Positions 1-9,242 are shown, counted from the first letter of the stretch. The stretch is 64,000 nucleotides of DNA from Bacteroidota bacterium (GCA_020832235.1 JAFIEZ010000010.1:124001-188000), one strand, 5' to 3'. Notes: generated from the letters alone by a model not told the origin. Made by a program: numbers and translations.

Positions 1-159
1 CACAATCACGTCGAATGAAACGTAGCTTTTGGCGTGACCAAGGTGAGCGTCGCCATAAACGGTTGGTCCGCAAACATACATACCCACAAATCCCTCTTTA
101 AGAGGAATGAATTCTTCTTTCTTTCGTGAAAGCGTATTAAAAACGTGTAATTTTTCCAT
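1..159 (-). CDS. cysS: Cysteinyl-tRNA synthetase, N-terminal fragment (cut by window edge)
   Basis: This gene is absent from the ORF track because it runs off the left edge. Reading the minus strand from the ATG at 159 gives 53 residues beginning [17 protein letters not shown]. They include the class I synthetase start [19 protein letters not shown], in which CGPTVY is typical of CysS and HLGH is the HIGH-type ATP-binding signature; the Cys is expected to be a zinc ligand. CysS charges tRNA-Cys with cysteine in the cytoplasm. It is divergent from the glycerate kinase gene, with a 220-base gap. No Shine-Dalgarno sequence is evident. The rest of the enzyme lies outside the window, so integrity cannot be judged. 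Confidence 0.93.
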   Translation of the reverse strand, partial: MEKLHVFNTLSRKKEEFIPLKEGFVGMYVCGPTVYGDAHLGHAKSYVSFDVIV

Positions 160-286
160 TGGACATCGGGAATCAGTATTGCTGCCTGAGGACGTTGAGA
201 GCCTGCACAATTCTTCGGCTAACTAACTGTATAAAAATGTTTTGCGTAAATAGTAAGATGGTATTTAACCAAAAAAATGTATCTGT

Positions 287-317
287 TAAAGATACGAAAC
301 CTCGCCTCCATTATGAA
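287..317 (-). promoter_or_regulatory. Possible cysS promoter (TTC-N20-TATCTTTA)
   Basis: On the minus strand, TTC is followed by exactly 20 bases and then TATCTTTA. This resembles the Bacteroidota -33 TTG / -7 TAnnTTTG pattern with one mismatch in each box, about 130 bases upstream of the cysS ATG. It is a weak call that relies mainly on the same spacing recurring elsewhere in the window. Confidence 0.28.
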
Positions 318-379
318 CCCGTAATTGGTTAAGGAATCTTTGTTCCACGCTTTTAACGGTCTTTTACTATTATAGGGTT

Positions 380-1636
380 ATGATTGATATTAATGCACAC
401 ACCGACAGAATACAGCGAACACAACTGGCAAACTGGTTCATCGAAGCCATGCAGGCCATGCAGCCAGGTACACGTTTTCAGGAAGATATCTTACTGAATG
501 GAGAGGAGCTCACATTGAACGACGGTCGCTGCATATCGCTGGATAAATACAGGAAAATTTGGCTATTTGGCGCCGGTAAAGGTGCTTTTTCGCTGGCAAC
601 AGGTATCATTTCCAAAATGGGAAGTAAGATAACCGGCGGCGCGGTTATCGGTCCATCCGATGGTAGTGGAAAGCCGCTTTCAGTGAGCCCCGATTCCCGT
701 GTGCAATTTTTGCCGGGTAACCATCCCTTGCCTCTTCAACATTCAGTTGAAAGTACCCAGAACCTTTTGACGATGGCTGAAAATGTACGTCCCGACGACC
801 TTGTTTTATTTGTGCTAACCGGCGGAGCATCAGCCATGCTATGCAAACCTGTTCCTACGGTCTCGCTGGCCTACAAGCAGCAACGCTTTAAAGAATTGCT
901 TGCGTCCGGGGCCTCAATACAAGAAATCAATGCCGCCCGTAAAGCCCTTTCCATGGTGAAAGGAGGAGGCTTGTTAAAGGCATTCTCAGGGGCAGAGGTC
1001 GTGAATTTTATTGTTTCTGATGTGCCTGGTGACGATTTGTACACTATTGGTAGTGCGCCAACCCAGCCCACCGCCGACCAGCCATATAGGGGCAATGTCA
1101 TAAATTGCTTGCTGGCTACACCAACCCAAACCGCCAGGCTGGTGGGCAGATATGCACGCCTCGACGGGTATAACGTGCACGTTCAGGACCATGCCTACAG
1201 TGGTGACGTTGCCGCAGTTGCTGGCAATATGTACAGCGACATCGTGCGAATTTCCGAATCGGAGGCATCACCGTCACCAACAACATCCGGAACGGTGCTG
1301 ATTTACTACGGCGAGTCTGAAGTAGTTGTGCAGGGTAATGGAAAAGGTGGCAGGAATCAACATCTGGCGCTGCACCTGGCGATTGACTTGGAGCGCCTAG
1401 GCCGCAAGGTTACCGTTTTAAGCGCCGGAACCGACGGCATAGATGGTAATACAGATGCAGCCGGAGCACTATGCACTGAATCTACCGCACGTATTGCGCG
1501 AAAAAAAGGATTGAACTCTTTGGATTTCCTCCAAAATTTCGACTCGCATTCTTTTTTTATGGAGATTGGTGATATCTTCAAGATTGGTCCAACAGGGACT
1601 AATTTCGCTGATTTGCAAATAGTTATTGTACACTGA
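380..1636 (+). CDS. Glycerate 2-kinase (DUF4147/MOFRL family)
   Basis: A 418-residue protein of the type-II glycerate kinase family (GckA/TtuD-like, sometimes annotated hydroxypyruvate reductase), which phosphorylates D-glycerate to 2-phosphoglycerate. The N-terminal DUF4147 half carries WLFGAGKGAFSLATG near residue 55 and VLTGGASAMLCKP near residue 145. The C-terminal MOFRL half carries GKGGRNQHLALHLA and LSAGTDGIDGNTDAAGA near residue 348, both family signatures. Length is normal. The ATG at 380 has no clear Shine-Dalgarno. The gene is followed after only 5 bases by the VWA gene, so the two are probably co-transcribed, although no functional link is known. Product 2-phosphoglycerate would enter glycolysis through enolase; gpmI in this window uses the same metabolite. 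Confidence 0.9.
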   Translation: MIDINAHTDRIQRTQLANWFIEAMQAMQPGTRFQEDILLNGEELTLNDGRCISLDKYRKIWLFGAGKGAFSLATGIISKMGSKITGGAVIGPSDGSGKPLSVSPDSRVQFLPGNHPLPLQHSVESTQNLLTMAENVRPDDLVLFVLTGGASAMLCKPVPTVSLAYKQQRFKELLASGASIQEINAARKALSMVKGGGLLKAFSGAEVVNFIVSDVPGDDLYTIGSAPTQPTADQPYRGNVINCLLATPTQTARLVGRYARLDGYNVHVQDHAYSGDVAAVAGNMYSDIVRISESEASPSPTTSGTVLIYYGESEVVVQGNGKGGRNQHLALHLAIDLERLGRKVTVLSAGTDGIDGNTDAAGALCTESTARIARKKGLNSLDFLQNFDSHSFFMEIGDIFKIGPTGTNFADLQIVIVH

Positions 1637-1641
1637 TAGTT

Positions 1642-2667
1642 ATGACCTGGGAAAATCCTGTTTATTTATGGCTCTTACTAGGCCCTTTGCTGGTTCTGCT
1701 TGTATCGGCTTTGTACAAAAGACAGCTGAAAAAAAGGCGGAGTGCGTACTTTTCTGACGAAGTTTTCGCTAAGCTCTACACCAATGAAATACCCGGGGTA
1801 CGAACAGCAAGGTCGTCGCTGATTTATCTTGGCTCAATCTTGCTCATCATAGCATTGGCCGGACCTCAAATTGGCGTTGAAATACGTGAAGTGGAGCGTC
1901 GTGGTGTTGATATTATGGTAGTGCTGGATGTATCCCGAAGCATGCTGGCCCAGGATGTGCGCCCGAACCGCCTCGACAAAGCCAAATTTGAAATCCTCAG
2001 AATGGTTGATCGGCTGCGCGGTGATCGTGTAGGACTTATCGCGTTTTCCGGTGAAGCTATACAACTGGCACCTCTCACAACCGACTATGCCGCCTTTCGT
2101 ACCTTTCTGAATATTGCCGGACCGGAAATGATGCCGAGTGGAAGTACTGTATTTGCTGAAGCCCTGCAAACGGCAATACGCGCGTTTGATTCGGCCGGGG
2201 AAGAGCAAAGGCAAACCGCAAGAGTGATTCTGCTCATCTCCGACGGTGAAGACCATGGTCCTGATACCACAGAGCTTAAACAGCAGCTGGTAAGTCGCAA
2301 CATATATATTCACACCGTAGGCATTGGAACTACAGCCGGAGCTACCATTCCGGTTCATGACCCCAATACAGGCCGTCTGCTCGACTATGTAAGAGATCGT
2401 AACGATCAGATTGTGACAACGCGCCTTGAACCCGCATTGTTACGTCAATTTGCTGATGCAGGCCGAGGACAATACTACGAAATATCCCGAAGCGCTGACG
2501 GAATGGATGGCTTTATATCTCAGATATCAGACCTTGACGCGCGAAGTTTCGCCACTCAGGAATTTGCCGATTACAGAAATCAATACCAATGGTTCGCCGC
2601 TTTTGGTCTTATATTCATCATGATCGCGCTGGCATTGCCTCGTTTTCGTCCTCCCGCCGGAGCCTGA
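1642..2667 (+). CDS. VWA-domain membrane protein, BatA/BatB-like
   Basis: A 341-residue inner-membrane protein of the Bacteroides aerotolerance (Bat) type. Two hydrophobic segments sit near residues 8-25 and 55-75. The von Willebrand factor A domain follows (about 85-290) with an intact MIDAS signature VVLDVSRSMLAQDVRPNRLD and a later LLISDGEDHG. A last membrane segment lies near 313-333 (WFAAFGLIFIMIALALP). Bat VWA proteins usually stand beside a MoxR ATPase and a DUF58 protein and are thought to work in MoxR-driven metal loading or envelope stress. Here the only MoxR gene is about 18 kb away at 21009 and no DUF58 or BatD gene is visible. The start follows the glycerate kinase stop by 5 bases. 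Whether it corresponds to BatA or BatB cannot be settled from sequence alone. Confidence 0.85.
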   Translation: MTWENPVYLWLLLGPLLVLLVSALYKRQLKKRRSAYFSDEVFAKLYTNEIPGVRTARSSLIYLGSILLIIALAGPQIGVEIREVERRGVDIMVVLDVSRSMLAQDVRPNRLDKAKFEILRMVDRLRGDRVGLIAFSGEAIQLAPLTTDYAAFRTFLNIAGPEMMPSGSTVFAEALQTAIRAFDSAGEEQRQTARVILLISDGEDHGPDTTELKQQLVSRNIYIHTVGIGTTAGATIPVHDPNTGRLLDYVRDRNDQIVTTRLEPALLRQFADAGRGQYYEISRSADGMDGFISQISDLDARSFATQEFADYRNQYQWFAAFGLIFIMIALALPRFRPPAGA

Positions 2668-2699
2668 TGCCGACCGGCACCATATAGTACCTATTAAAA

Positions 2700-3431
2700 A
2701 TGACCAAATTATTTGTTGTTGATCTTGATGGATGTATATCCATGCCATTTGTAACCCCCCACTGGCCAAGTGTTTCATGGATCCGCGAACTGAACCAGCT
2801 ATCACGCGATAACCCGGCTATCCCCGAGCTGAGTATCTGCACAGGCCGTCCGTTTCCATATGCTGAAGCTGTGGCTCAGTGGCTTGATATCCGTCAGCCG
2901 ATTGTCTTTGAAAGCGGTGGGGGCATTTACTTTCCAGATCGCCAGAAAGTGGAGTTTTCCAGTCAATATTACGCCCACGAAAGAGAGGTTAAAGAGGTAC
3001 GTCGTTGGGTTGAGCAACTCATCAAAGAAGAGTTCCCCGACGTAATGCTCGAGTTTGCCAAACACACGGATGCCGGTGTTATTCACAATGATTTATCTAC
3101 CATCACGTCGTTCTATGACTGGGCAACAGCCTATGTTTCCCAAAATTTCCCCCAATTTGAGGTGCATCACACAGAAGTATCGGTAAACATCATTCTGCGT
3201 GATTGTAATAAAGGTACGGGTTTGGTTCGGTTGTCGGAACTAACCGGCATACCACTGGAAGAAATGGCGTACATCGGTGACAGCAGTGGCGATATTTCAG
3301 CTCTGAAGATTGTGGGCAAGCCATTTGCACCCTCCAATGCCGTTGACGCGGTTAAAGAGGTCGCTCAGGTTACGAAAGCGAAAACAAGCATGGGTGTTCT
3401 GGAAGCCTATCAGTTGCTGTCGGGTAAATAA
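2700..3431 (+). CDS. HAD-superfamily hydrolase (Cof/phosphoglycolate phosphatase-like)
   Basis: A 243-residue cytoplasmic HAD phosphatase. Motif I is FVVDLDGCIS at residues 5-14, where DxD supplies the nucleophile and the acid/base. LSICTGRPFPYAEAV near residue 43 is the motif II region of the type-IIB (Cof-like) subgroup. A conserved lysine is present in RDCNKGTGLVRLSEL, and motif IV is AYIGDSSGDISALKIVG near residue 190. The substrate is not predictable: phosphoglycolate, sucrose-phosphate and mannosyl-phosphoglycerate phosphatases share this layout. It begins 32 bases after the VWA stop and ends 7 bases before the convergent DUF4175 gene, with no obvious terminator between them. Confidence 0.82.
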   Translation: MTKLFVVDLDGCISMPFVTPHWPSVSWIRELNQLSRDNPAIPELSICTGRPFPYAEAVAQWLDIRQPIVFESGGGIYFPDRQKVEFSSQYYAHEREVKEVRRWVEQLIKEEFPDVMLEFAKHTDAGVIHNDLSTITSFYDWATAYVSQNFPQFEVHHTEVSVNIILRDCNKGTGLVRLSELTGIPLEEMAYIGDSSGDISALKIVGKPFAPSNAVDAVKEVAQVTKAKTSMGVLEAYQLLSGK

Positions 3432-3438
3432 CGGAATT

Positions 3439-6400
3439 TTATCTATTGATGGTGCTACGGCGTTCTTCCTCAGCTTCCAGAATCTCGAAATACCGCTGAA
3501 TGAGTCGCTGGTACTCATCGGTAAATCGGGTTTCATCAGAACTCTGAAGCCTACGTCGTATTTCTTCGCGCAATGCCTCCAGTGTCAATTCAGACGGACT
3601 TATTCGCTCTATTTCCTCAGGTCTGTCACCCTGGCGCTCTTCATCTTCATCGCGCTCATTTAACGCCCGCTCGGCTTCGAGCATGCGCGAAAGGATGTTC
3701 TGCTGACGTTGAACTACCACTCGTTCTTCTATGAAACCACCGCGCAGGTCGTTGATGGCATCTTCCATTTCTTCGGCCAGGCGCTGCAATTGGCTCATCA
3801 ACTCATCACCCGGGGCAATACCGCCGTTACGTTGAATTTGCTGAAGCTGCCGGCGGATTTCATTTTGTTGACGGGCCATCTGGTCGAGGCGGTCCATCTG
3901 GTCTTGCATGAGCCGCTCTCCGGCCATGTCGTTGATCATGTCCTGAATCATCTGGTTTAGCTGGGCCTGTTCACCGGATAGCTTCTGCATCTGTTCGATG
4001 AGCTGCTCAGCACTCATGCCCCCTCCGCCATCACCACCACCTTCACCATCACCGGAATCATCCAGCTGATCGAGCAGGTCGGCCAGCATAGAAGCAATCT
4101 CATTAATGCCTCCCAATGCTGTTCTTTCTTCGGCTACAGACCGGTTACGATCACGTTCTGCCAGCAGCTCAATAGCACGTGAGAGGTGCCGTTGTACAAT
4201 GGCTTTTCGATCATTTATCAAGTTCGGAAACCGGGGTACTTCCGCTGAAACCCTGAAAAGAGAATCGGTTACCGCAGCAAATGTGCGTGAGATAACCATC
4301 TGCTCACGCGCTACAGGTACAAATCCCGCACTTCCCTGGGTTAGTTCACCTGTTCGCTTCACCAGTGATTCCTGCGCGTCTGAGAGCAACAACAGGTTTT
4401 GCATAATGCCAAGCAGCGCCTGACGGTTAATCTGTATAGCTTGCTGATTCATGGCGCTCTGCGACTGCTGCACCTGTGTTCGCATGTTATCCAGTTGATC
4501 TCGAATTTCCTGCCGTCGCTGCTGCGATTGCTCCGAACTTCCGTCGCCACCCTCTTGCATTTCGGTGATATCATCTTCAAGCTGGTCGCTGATAGTATCC
4601 ATTTCCTGCTGCAGCTGCTCATTGAGCCGGGACATTTCTTCCCTATTTCGACGTGAGCTTCGATCTGGCATCGTTTGCAGCCGTTCCTGCAACTGACTCA
4701 AATCGTTCTGAATCTGTTCTTGTCTGCGCTGCTGTTCCTGAGCATCCGGCAAATCTTCGCCAATAAGCGACTCTTCTTGTCGGGCAAGATCATCAAGCAT
4801 GGCATTCATCCGGTCGAGCTCGGCATTCATCTGAAGATTGCGGAAGAGCTCCATTGTGCGCTCGAGTCGCTGCTGATAGCGCGCCTCATCGAATTCAATC
4901 TCCTGCAATGCATCTCGTACCTGATTCATATCCATGTTTTCTAACCCCTCTTGCAAGCGTTTCATTGCTTCCAGGATTTCGGGGTCATCAATTTCTTCCA
5001 TCAGGCGCTGAAGGTCTTCGTAAAGCTGCCTTGTCTCGGGCGAGAGCTGGTCTTCCTGACTTAAATCCTGACGAAGCTGCTCAAACTGATCCTGAATTTC
5101 ATCGAGCTGTCGGGCCAGGTCTTCTCTGGCTTCTCGTACTTGATCGGCTGCCTGACTCTGGTCCCAGTTATCTCCTTCGTTTTGCAGTATTCGTTGCCGA
5201 ACATCTTCAAAATCACGTCTGTTTTGTTCGTACGCCTCCTGAAAATCCCGCAAGCGATCTGCAATATCTTCTTCACGTTCCTCCTGGGCCAGCAGCTGAT
5301 CGGTTAAGGAGCGTACTGTGAGTCGGTGTTCTGCAGAGCGCGTTTTTTTAAAGCCGGAATACGTATCGTTATCGTATACATCAACCCAATAGACGAGTTC
5401 ATCGAAGGGTAGAAGGCGAAGTGAGGAGAGGTCCCAGGTGTAGTCATCTACAACAGAACGCCCCGAAGGCCGCCTCAGACGGATGGACCCTTCTTCAGGG
5501 CTTTCGGGCCTGAAAGAGCGAATTACACGGTACCCAAGTTCAACTCTGCTAAACCCGAAATCATCGCGCAACTCATAAACCAATTGTAATCTTTTGGGAT
5601 CCAGTTCAGCTGTACGTTGTTCCGGGCGAAGGATGCGTACTTCAGGATATTCGTCTACCAGCGGCAGCATTTCAAAACTAAATGTGTTTCGATTTTCCAG
5701 ACCGCTGCTACTTTTCATCATGAACCAAAGGCTGTCCGGCTCAGAAGTTGTTGGTAATGCAATGCTATACAAGCTATCAGCCCCAGAGAGGTCACGGGGC
5801 TCCGGCTGTTGTTTACTAAGAAGCTGCAGGGTTTCCAGCGGCTGATTAACCAATCCGCTTATGGTAACTTCTGAACCAGGATACGCTTCCGTTCTGCTGA
5901 ATGGATACTGGTATTGAACCGGTTCGATGCCGGTATATGCAGGAGCTTCCACTACGACAACCAAGTCTGTAAATCGTGGCAAAAGCTGTACTTCCAGTGT
6001 AAACGTCTCACTACGAAAGCCATCCATAGTGATGTAATATTCGATGTCTTCGAAAAGCTCCAGTAAATTCGATGAGAATTGACGTTCGTCGGTGGAGACC
6101 ATTCTTTGTGTTCTGAACTGACTTTCACGCGACGTCCTGAAAACGAGCTGTACATTGTCTGGTGTTGCTGTATCGTAATCGAAATGGATGTGGATACGCT
6201 GCTGGGAACCTTGTTCAAAGGTATCGTTTCCGGGGGTTACGGTAAATTGATATGGATTTGGCCGCAGGAACTCCTGTCCGGGGGAGGTAATTCGGTTAAA
6301 TGCGTCGGGCTCCACAGCGGAGAAACCTGCAAATAAGGCCATACCAATAACCAGCAGAAATGATGATAACTGCATGGATGTATTGGCCGGGTGTTTCTCA

Positions 6401-6831
6401 CGATAAGAACGAACGGATGCATTCACGTTTTCTTCACTCAATTCGTTGAGCTGCTGTTCGATGGCGGCTTCATGAAGCAATCCCTGTTTTTCGGAGGGAG
6501 TGTATGTCAGATCCAACACATAGCGAACCTGTGGTAAGTTCATCGTTTCGCTGAAATCCCTGTACAGCTGCTGGTAATTTGTACGCGGTACTTTTATATA
6601 AAGAAACAGCGCAGCAACCAGTCCAGATCCAAATGCGAAGTAAAGCATCAGTGTTCGGGCAAGTACACCCATCCACAGAAATGTTTCTAACATCAGCACA
6701 ACCCACAAAAGCAGCAGGGCAATACCGCTTCCGGCAAAAAAACCTGCAAGTATCCTGCGTATCCCCAGTGACTCGTACAGGGATGTAAGCTTAGAAATGA
6801 GCGGTTCTGATGTGGGTTTTTCGGAGTTCAA
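3439..6831 (-). CDS. DUF4175-type membrane protein with long coiled coil
   Basis: A 1130-residue protein of unknown function matching the DUF4175 family found in Bacteroidota and relatives. The N terminus has two membrane segments (about residues 28-50 and 54-77) and a third near 150-170. A periplasmic beta-rich stretch follows, then from about residue 520 to 1080 a very Glu/Gln/Arg-rich coiled coil (for example MEEIDDPEILEAMKRLQEGL), interrupted by a glycine-rich linker (GDGEGGGDGGGGMSAEQL). The apparent start codon is TTG, since no in-frame ATG precedes the first membrane helix. It is convergent with the HAD gene. Such proteins often occur near Bat/VWA and MoxR genes, and here a VWA gene lies under 1 kb from its 3' end. 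The role is unproven; an envelope scaffold or stress component is only a guess. Confidence 0.75.
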   Translation of the reverse strand: MNSEKPTSEPLISKLTSLYESLGIRRILAGFFAGSGIALLLLWVVLMLETFLWMGVLARTLMLYFAFGSGLVAALFLYIKVPRTNYQQLYRDFSETMNLPQVRYVLDLTYTPSEKQGLLHEAAIEQQLNELSEENVNASVRSYREKHPANTSMQLSSFLLVIGMALFAGFSAVEPDAFNRITSPGQEFLRPNPYQFTVTPGNDTFEQGSQQRIHIHFDYDTATPDNVQLVFRTSRESQFRTQRMVSTDERQFSSNLLELFEDIEYYITMDGFRSETFTLEVQLLPRFTDLVVVVEAPAYTGIEPVQYQYPFSRTEAYPGSEVTISGLVNQPLETLQLLSKQQPEPRDLSGADSLYSIALPTTSEPDSLWFMMKSSSGLENRNTFSFEMLPLVDEYPEVRILRPEQRTAELDPKRLQLVYELRDDFGFSRVELGYRVIRSFRPESPEEGSIRLRRPSGRSVVDDYTWDLSSLRLLPFDELVYWVDVYDNDTYSGFKKTRSAEHRLTVRSLTDQLLAQEEREEDIADRLRDFQEAYEQNRRDFEDVRQRILQNEGDNWDQSQAADQVREAREDLARQLDEIQDQFEQLRQDLSQEDQLSPETRQLYEDLQRLMEEIDDPEILEAMKRLQEGLENMDMNQVRDALQEIEFDEARYQQRLERTMELFRNLQMNAELDRMNAMLDDLARQEESLIGEDLPDAQEQQRRQEQIQNDLSQLQERLQTMPDRSSRRNREEMSRLNEQLQQEMDTISDQLEDDITEMQEGGDGSSEQSQQRRQEIRDQLDNMRTQVQQSQSAMNQQAIQINRQALLGIMQNLLLLSDAQESLVKRTGELTQGSAGFVPVAREQMVISRTFAAVTDSLFRVSAEVPRFPNLINDRKAIVQRHLSRAIELLAERDRNRSVAEERTALGGINEIASMLADLLDQLDDSGDGEGGGDGGGGMSAEQLIEQMQKLSGEQAQLNQMIQDMINDMAGERLMQDQMDRLDQMARQQNEIRRQLQQIQRNGGIAPGDELMSQLQRLAEEMEDAINDLRGGFIEERVVVQRQQNILSRMLEAERALNERDEDEERQGDRPEEIERISPSELTLEALREEIRRRLQSSDETRFTDEYQRLIQRYFEILEAEEERRSTINR

Positions 6832-6927
6832 ACTGATTGGTTGCGATGATAGAAATCAAATTAACGTACCCGATAAAGATAACGAAATGGATACTTCTTC
6901 ATTGCTTTATAAGTTCACGCAGCGTAT

Positions 6928-7797
6928 TTATAGTTCGCCGAGTGTTAACTTTGTAGCTGCATGATAATTTCTGCCGTCGTGTCCTAGTTGGATAATTTCA
7001 TGGTCTGCATCATGTTCCAGAAAGAAGTACCATCCTTCTTTGACCGCCTGGGGGAACAGGCGCATGCGTTCTTCCATACTTGTGAGCGGAAACATATCGT
7101 AGCCCATAACCCAGGGAATAGGGGTGTGAGCGTGCGTAGGGAGCAGGTCTGCGGCAAATACCAGCTTTCTGTCACCATCCTCCAGTACAGGAAGCTGCAT
7201 ACCGGTAGTATGTCCATTCACAATCATCGTGTAGAAATCGTTTTCAAATACATGGGCTCCCTCGGTGAGAATAAGCCTTGGGTGCCGGGCAATAGGGTCC
7301 AGGTTTTCCTTCAGAAATGAAGCGGATTCCCTTGGGTTTGGATGAATAGCGTTGTTCCAGTGTGCACGTGTTACCCAGATATTGGCCTCAGGAAATATCA
7401 ACTCGGATGTTTTTTCATCCTTCCAGATGCTGGCACCTCCGCAGTGATCAAAGTGCAGGTGTGTGAATATAACATCGGTAATCTGATCGGGAGTAAAACC
7501 CGCCGAGGCCAGCGATTTGAGCAACGATCCGTCGGAATAATCAACCTGGTATATCTCCTCGAATTTTTGATTGAATTTATGGCCTAGTCCCGCGTCGATG
7601 AGATAGCACCTGCCCGTATCATGAGACTCGATGAGCAGGGATCTGGAACACATCGGAATCCGGTTTTGCTCATCGGATGGAATATGTCTGGACCAGAGAG
7701 GTTTAGGTACAACTCCGAACATGGCACCACCGTCGAGCTTGAAAAATCCGGTCTGAATTGCGTGTAGCGTGTACGCTCCGAAAACTGTCTTATGCAT
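6928..7797 (-). CDS. MBL-fold metallo-hydrolase (lactonase-like)
   Basis: A 289-residue metallo-beta-lactamase-fold hydrolase. The zinc signature HxHxDH is present as FTHLHFDHCGG near residue 113. Downstream ligands are visible in IVNGHTTGMQLPV, ADLLPTHAH and FFLEHDADH. The arrangement, with an early YLIDAGLGHKF segment, resembles the AHL-lactonase/N-acyl-homoserine lactonase-like branch, but substrates in this branch range widely (lactones, organophosphates, esters), so no substrate is assigned. No signal peptide is seen, so it is probably cytoplasmic. It lies 12 bases downstream of a MerR-type regulator on the same strand and is likely co-transcribed with it. Confidence 0.83.
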   Translation of the reverse strand: MHKTVFGAYTLHAIQTGFFKLDGGAMFGVVPKPLWSRHIPSDEQNRIPMCSRSLLIESHDTGRCYLIDAGLGHKFNQKFEEIYQVDYSDGSLLKSLASAGFTPDQITDVIFTHLHFDHCGGASIWKDEKTSELIFPEANIWVTRAHWNNAIHPNPRESASFLKENLDPIARHPRLILTEGAHVFENDFYTMIVNGHTTGMQLPVLEDGDRKLVFAADLLPTHAHTPIPWVMGYDMFPLTSMEERMRLFPQAVKEGWYFFLEHDADHEIIQLGHDGRNYHAATKLTLGEL

Positions 7798-7809
7798 GTA
7801 AATAGTCGA

Positions 7810-8133
7810 TTACAACTTGTCGTGAAGTGTACTCAGAAAATGACGTATTTCTCTCAATTCCCTGGTTACTGATATGGGGAGTGTAGCTTGCCCTTCTTTT
7901 GGCTGCTCTTTCTTGATCGCTTTTTTTGCCCCGGCTGTACTGAATTTTTTGTCTTTTATAAGCTCTCGCAGTTGAAGTACAACTTCAAGGTCTTTTTCTG
8001 TGTAAATTCGTTTACCTGCCTTGTTCTTCTGCGGATTCAGCTCCGGAAACAGACTCTCCCAGTATCGCAGAACGTGGGGTTTTACCTCCGCAAGTTTGCT
8101 AACCTCGCCAATACTGTAGTAGAGCTTTTTCAT
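7810..8133 (-). CDS. Small MerR-family transcriptional regulator
   Basis: A 107-residue protein with an N-terminal MerR winged helix: YYSIGEVSKLAEVKPHVLRYWE (helix-turn-helix and wing start) and GKRIYTEKDLEVVLQLRELI. It has only about 35 residues after the DNA-binding domain, so it lacks the effector-binding and metal-binding tail of classical MerR proteins. This compact form is common in Bacteroidota. It is divergent from the GT2 glycosyltransferase gene (71-base gap) and upstream of the MBL hydrolase, so it may control either; no MerR-type 19-bp-spacer operator was recognised. The ATG at 8133 has no clear ribosome binding site. Confidence 0.85.
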   Translation of the reverse strand: MKKLYYSIGEVSKLAEVKPHVLRYWESLFPELNPQKNKAGKRIYTEKDLEVVLQLRELIKDKKFSTAGAKKAIKKEQPKEGQATLPISVTRELREIRHFLSTLHDKL

Positions 8134-8204
8134 ATCAACCTTTTACCTTCGTTTTTGTAACTTCTTGTTGCTAATATCCTAACTGAAGCCTCAATTATCA
8201 AACA

Positions 8205-9170
8205 TTGTCTAAAGAAAATACATCATATTTACCGGAGTCTCCTGATGTAAGCGTCGTGGTGCCGCTTTTTAATGAAGATGAGTCACTCACAGAATTGGCT
8301 GCGGCTATTAAATCAGCGCTTTCTCCGCGGTTTTCTTACGAGATTGTTTTTGTTGATGACGGCTCCAAAGATGATTCATGGACGGTGATTCAAGCCCTTA
8401 AGTCGGCGGGCTACCCGGTAAAGGCTCTTCGTTTTCGCCGCAACTACGGTAAAAGTACAGCCCTTGCTAAAGGTTTCGAAATCGCTATCGGGCATTACGT
8501 AGCCACTATGGATGCCGACCTGCAAGACGATCCAGCTGAAATACCACTAATGATTGATCAGATTGAACAGGAAAAGCTGGACCTGGTAAGTGGTTGGAAG
8601 AAAGTTCGACATGACCCCGTCAGTAAAACCATCCCGTCTCGTTTTTTTAACTGGGTTACTTCCAAGGCGAGCGGAATTAAGCTTCACGATTTCAATTGCG
8701 GACTAAAAGTATACCGCAGAGAGGTTGTTGAAAATATTGAGCTGTACGGTGAGATGCATCGCTACATTCCTGCTTTGGCTAAATGGGAGGGTTTTTCTGA
8801 AATCGGTGAGCGCATTGTACGGCACCATCCACGTAAATATGGGCGCACTAAGTTTGGATTATCACGCTTTATCAACGGCTTTCTCGACCTGCTGACCTTG
8901 CTGTTTATAAACGTGTACTTCCAGCGCCCGATGCATTTCTTTGGAAGCGTTGGAGCTGTTTTTATAACCCTGGGGTCGGGTATTACCACTTACCTGGTCT
9001 TTATGCGTATCTTTTTTGATCAGTTTCTGTCGAACCGGCCGCTTCTGCTGTTTGGTGCCCTGTTTATTTTACTTGGCTTGCAGTTCTTTTCGGTTGGATT
9101 TTTAGGTGAAATGCTAAATAAATCCAGACAGCGTACTCGGAAAGTAAATATCAGCGATCATATCATCTAA
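8205..9170 (+). CDS. GT2 glycosyltransferase, DPM1/GtrB-like, membrane-anchored
   Basis: A 321-residue family 2 glycosyltransferase. The nucleotide-sugar fold begins VSVVVPLFNEDESLTELA and continues YEIVFVDDGSKDDSW; the metal-binding region is ATMDADLQDDPAEIP near residue 105. Two C-terminal membrane helices (about 235-257 and 272-300) give the dolichyl/undecaprenyl-phosphate sugar transferase layout (GtrB, ArnC, DPM1). It probably transfers a sugar to undecaprenyl phosphate on the cytoplasmic face of the inner membrane. The start appears to be TTG at 8205, because no ATG precedes the first beta strand. A methyltransferase gene follows 72 bases downstream on the same strand. Confidence 0.87.
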   Translation: MSKENTSYLPESPDVSVVVPLFNEDESLTELAAAIKSALSPRFSYEIVFVDDGSKDDSWTVIQALKSAGYPVKALRFRRNYGKSTALAKGFEIAIGHYVATMDADLQDDPAEIPLMIDQIEQEKLDLVSGWKKVRHDPVSKTIPSRFFNWVTSKASGIKLHDFNCGLKVYRREVVENIELYGEMHRYIPALAKWEGFSEIGERIVRHHPRKYGRTKFGLSRFINGFLDLLTLLFINVYFQRPMHFFGSVGAVFITLGSGITTYLVFMRIFFDQFLSNRPLLLFGALFILLGLQFFSVGFLGEMLNKSRQRTRKVNISDHII

Positions 9171-9242
9171 ATTAACATTTTAATCATCAGTAACTGCTCT
9201 TGCCATTCGAAAGTAAAGATGCTGTTGCTGATCTAATTCCGT

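Noticed and set aside
280-296. Hairpin GTATCT-GTTAA-AGATAC upstream of cysS
   Set aside because: Six A/T-rich pairs with no T tract; too weak to call as a terminator or riboswitch.
4854-5321. 155-codon plus-strand ORF opposite the DUF4175 coiled coil
   Set aside because: Antisense of a low-complexity coding region; repetitive composition creates long open frames.
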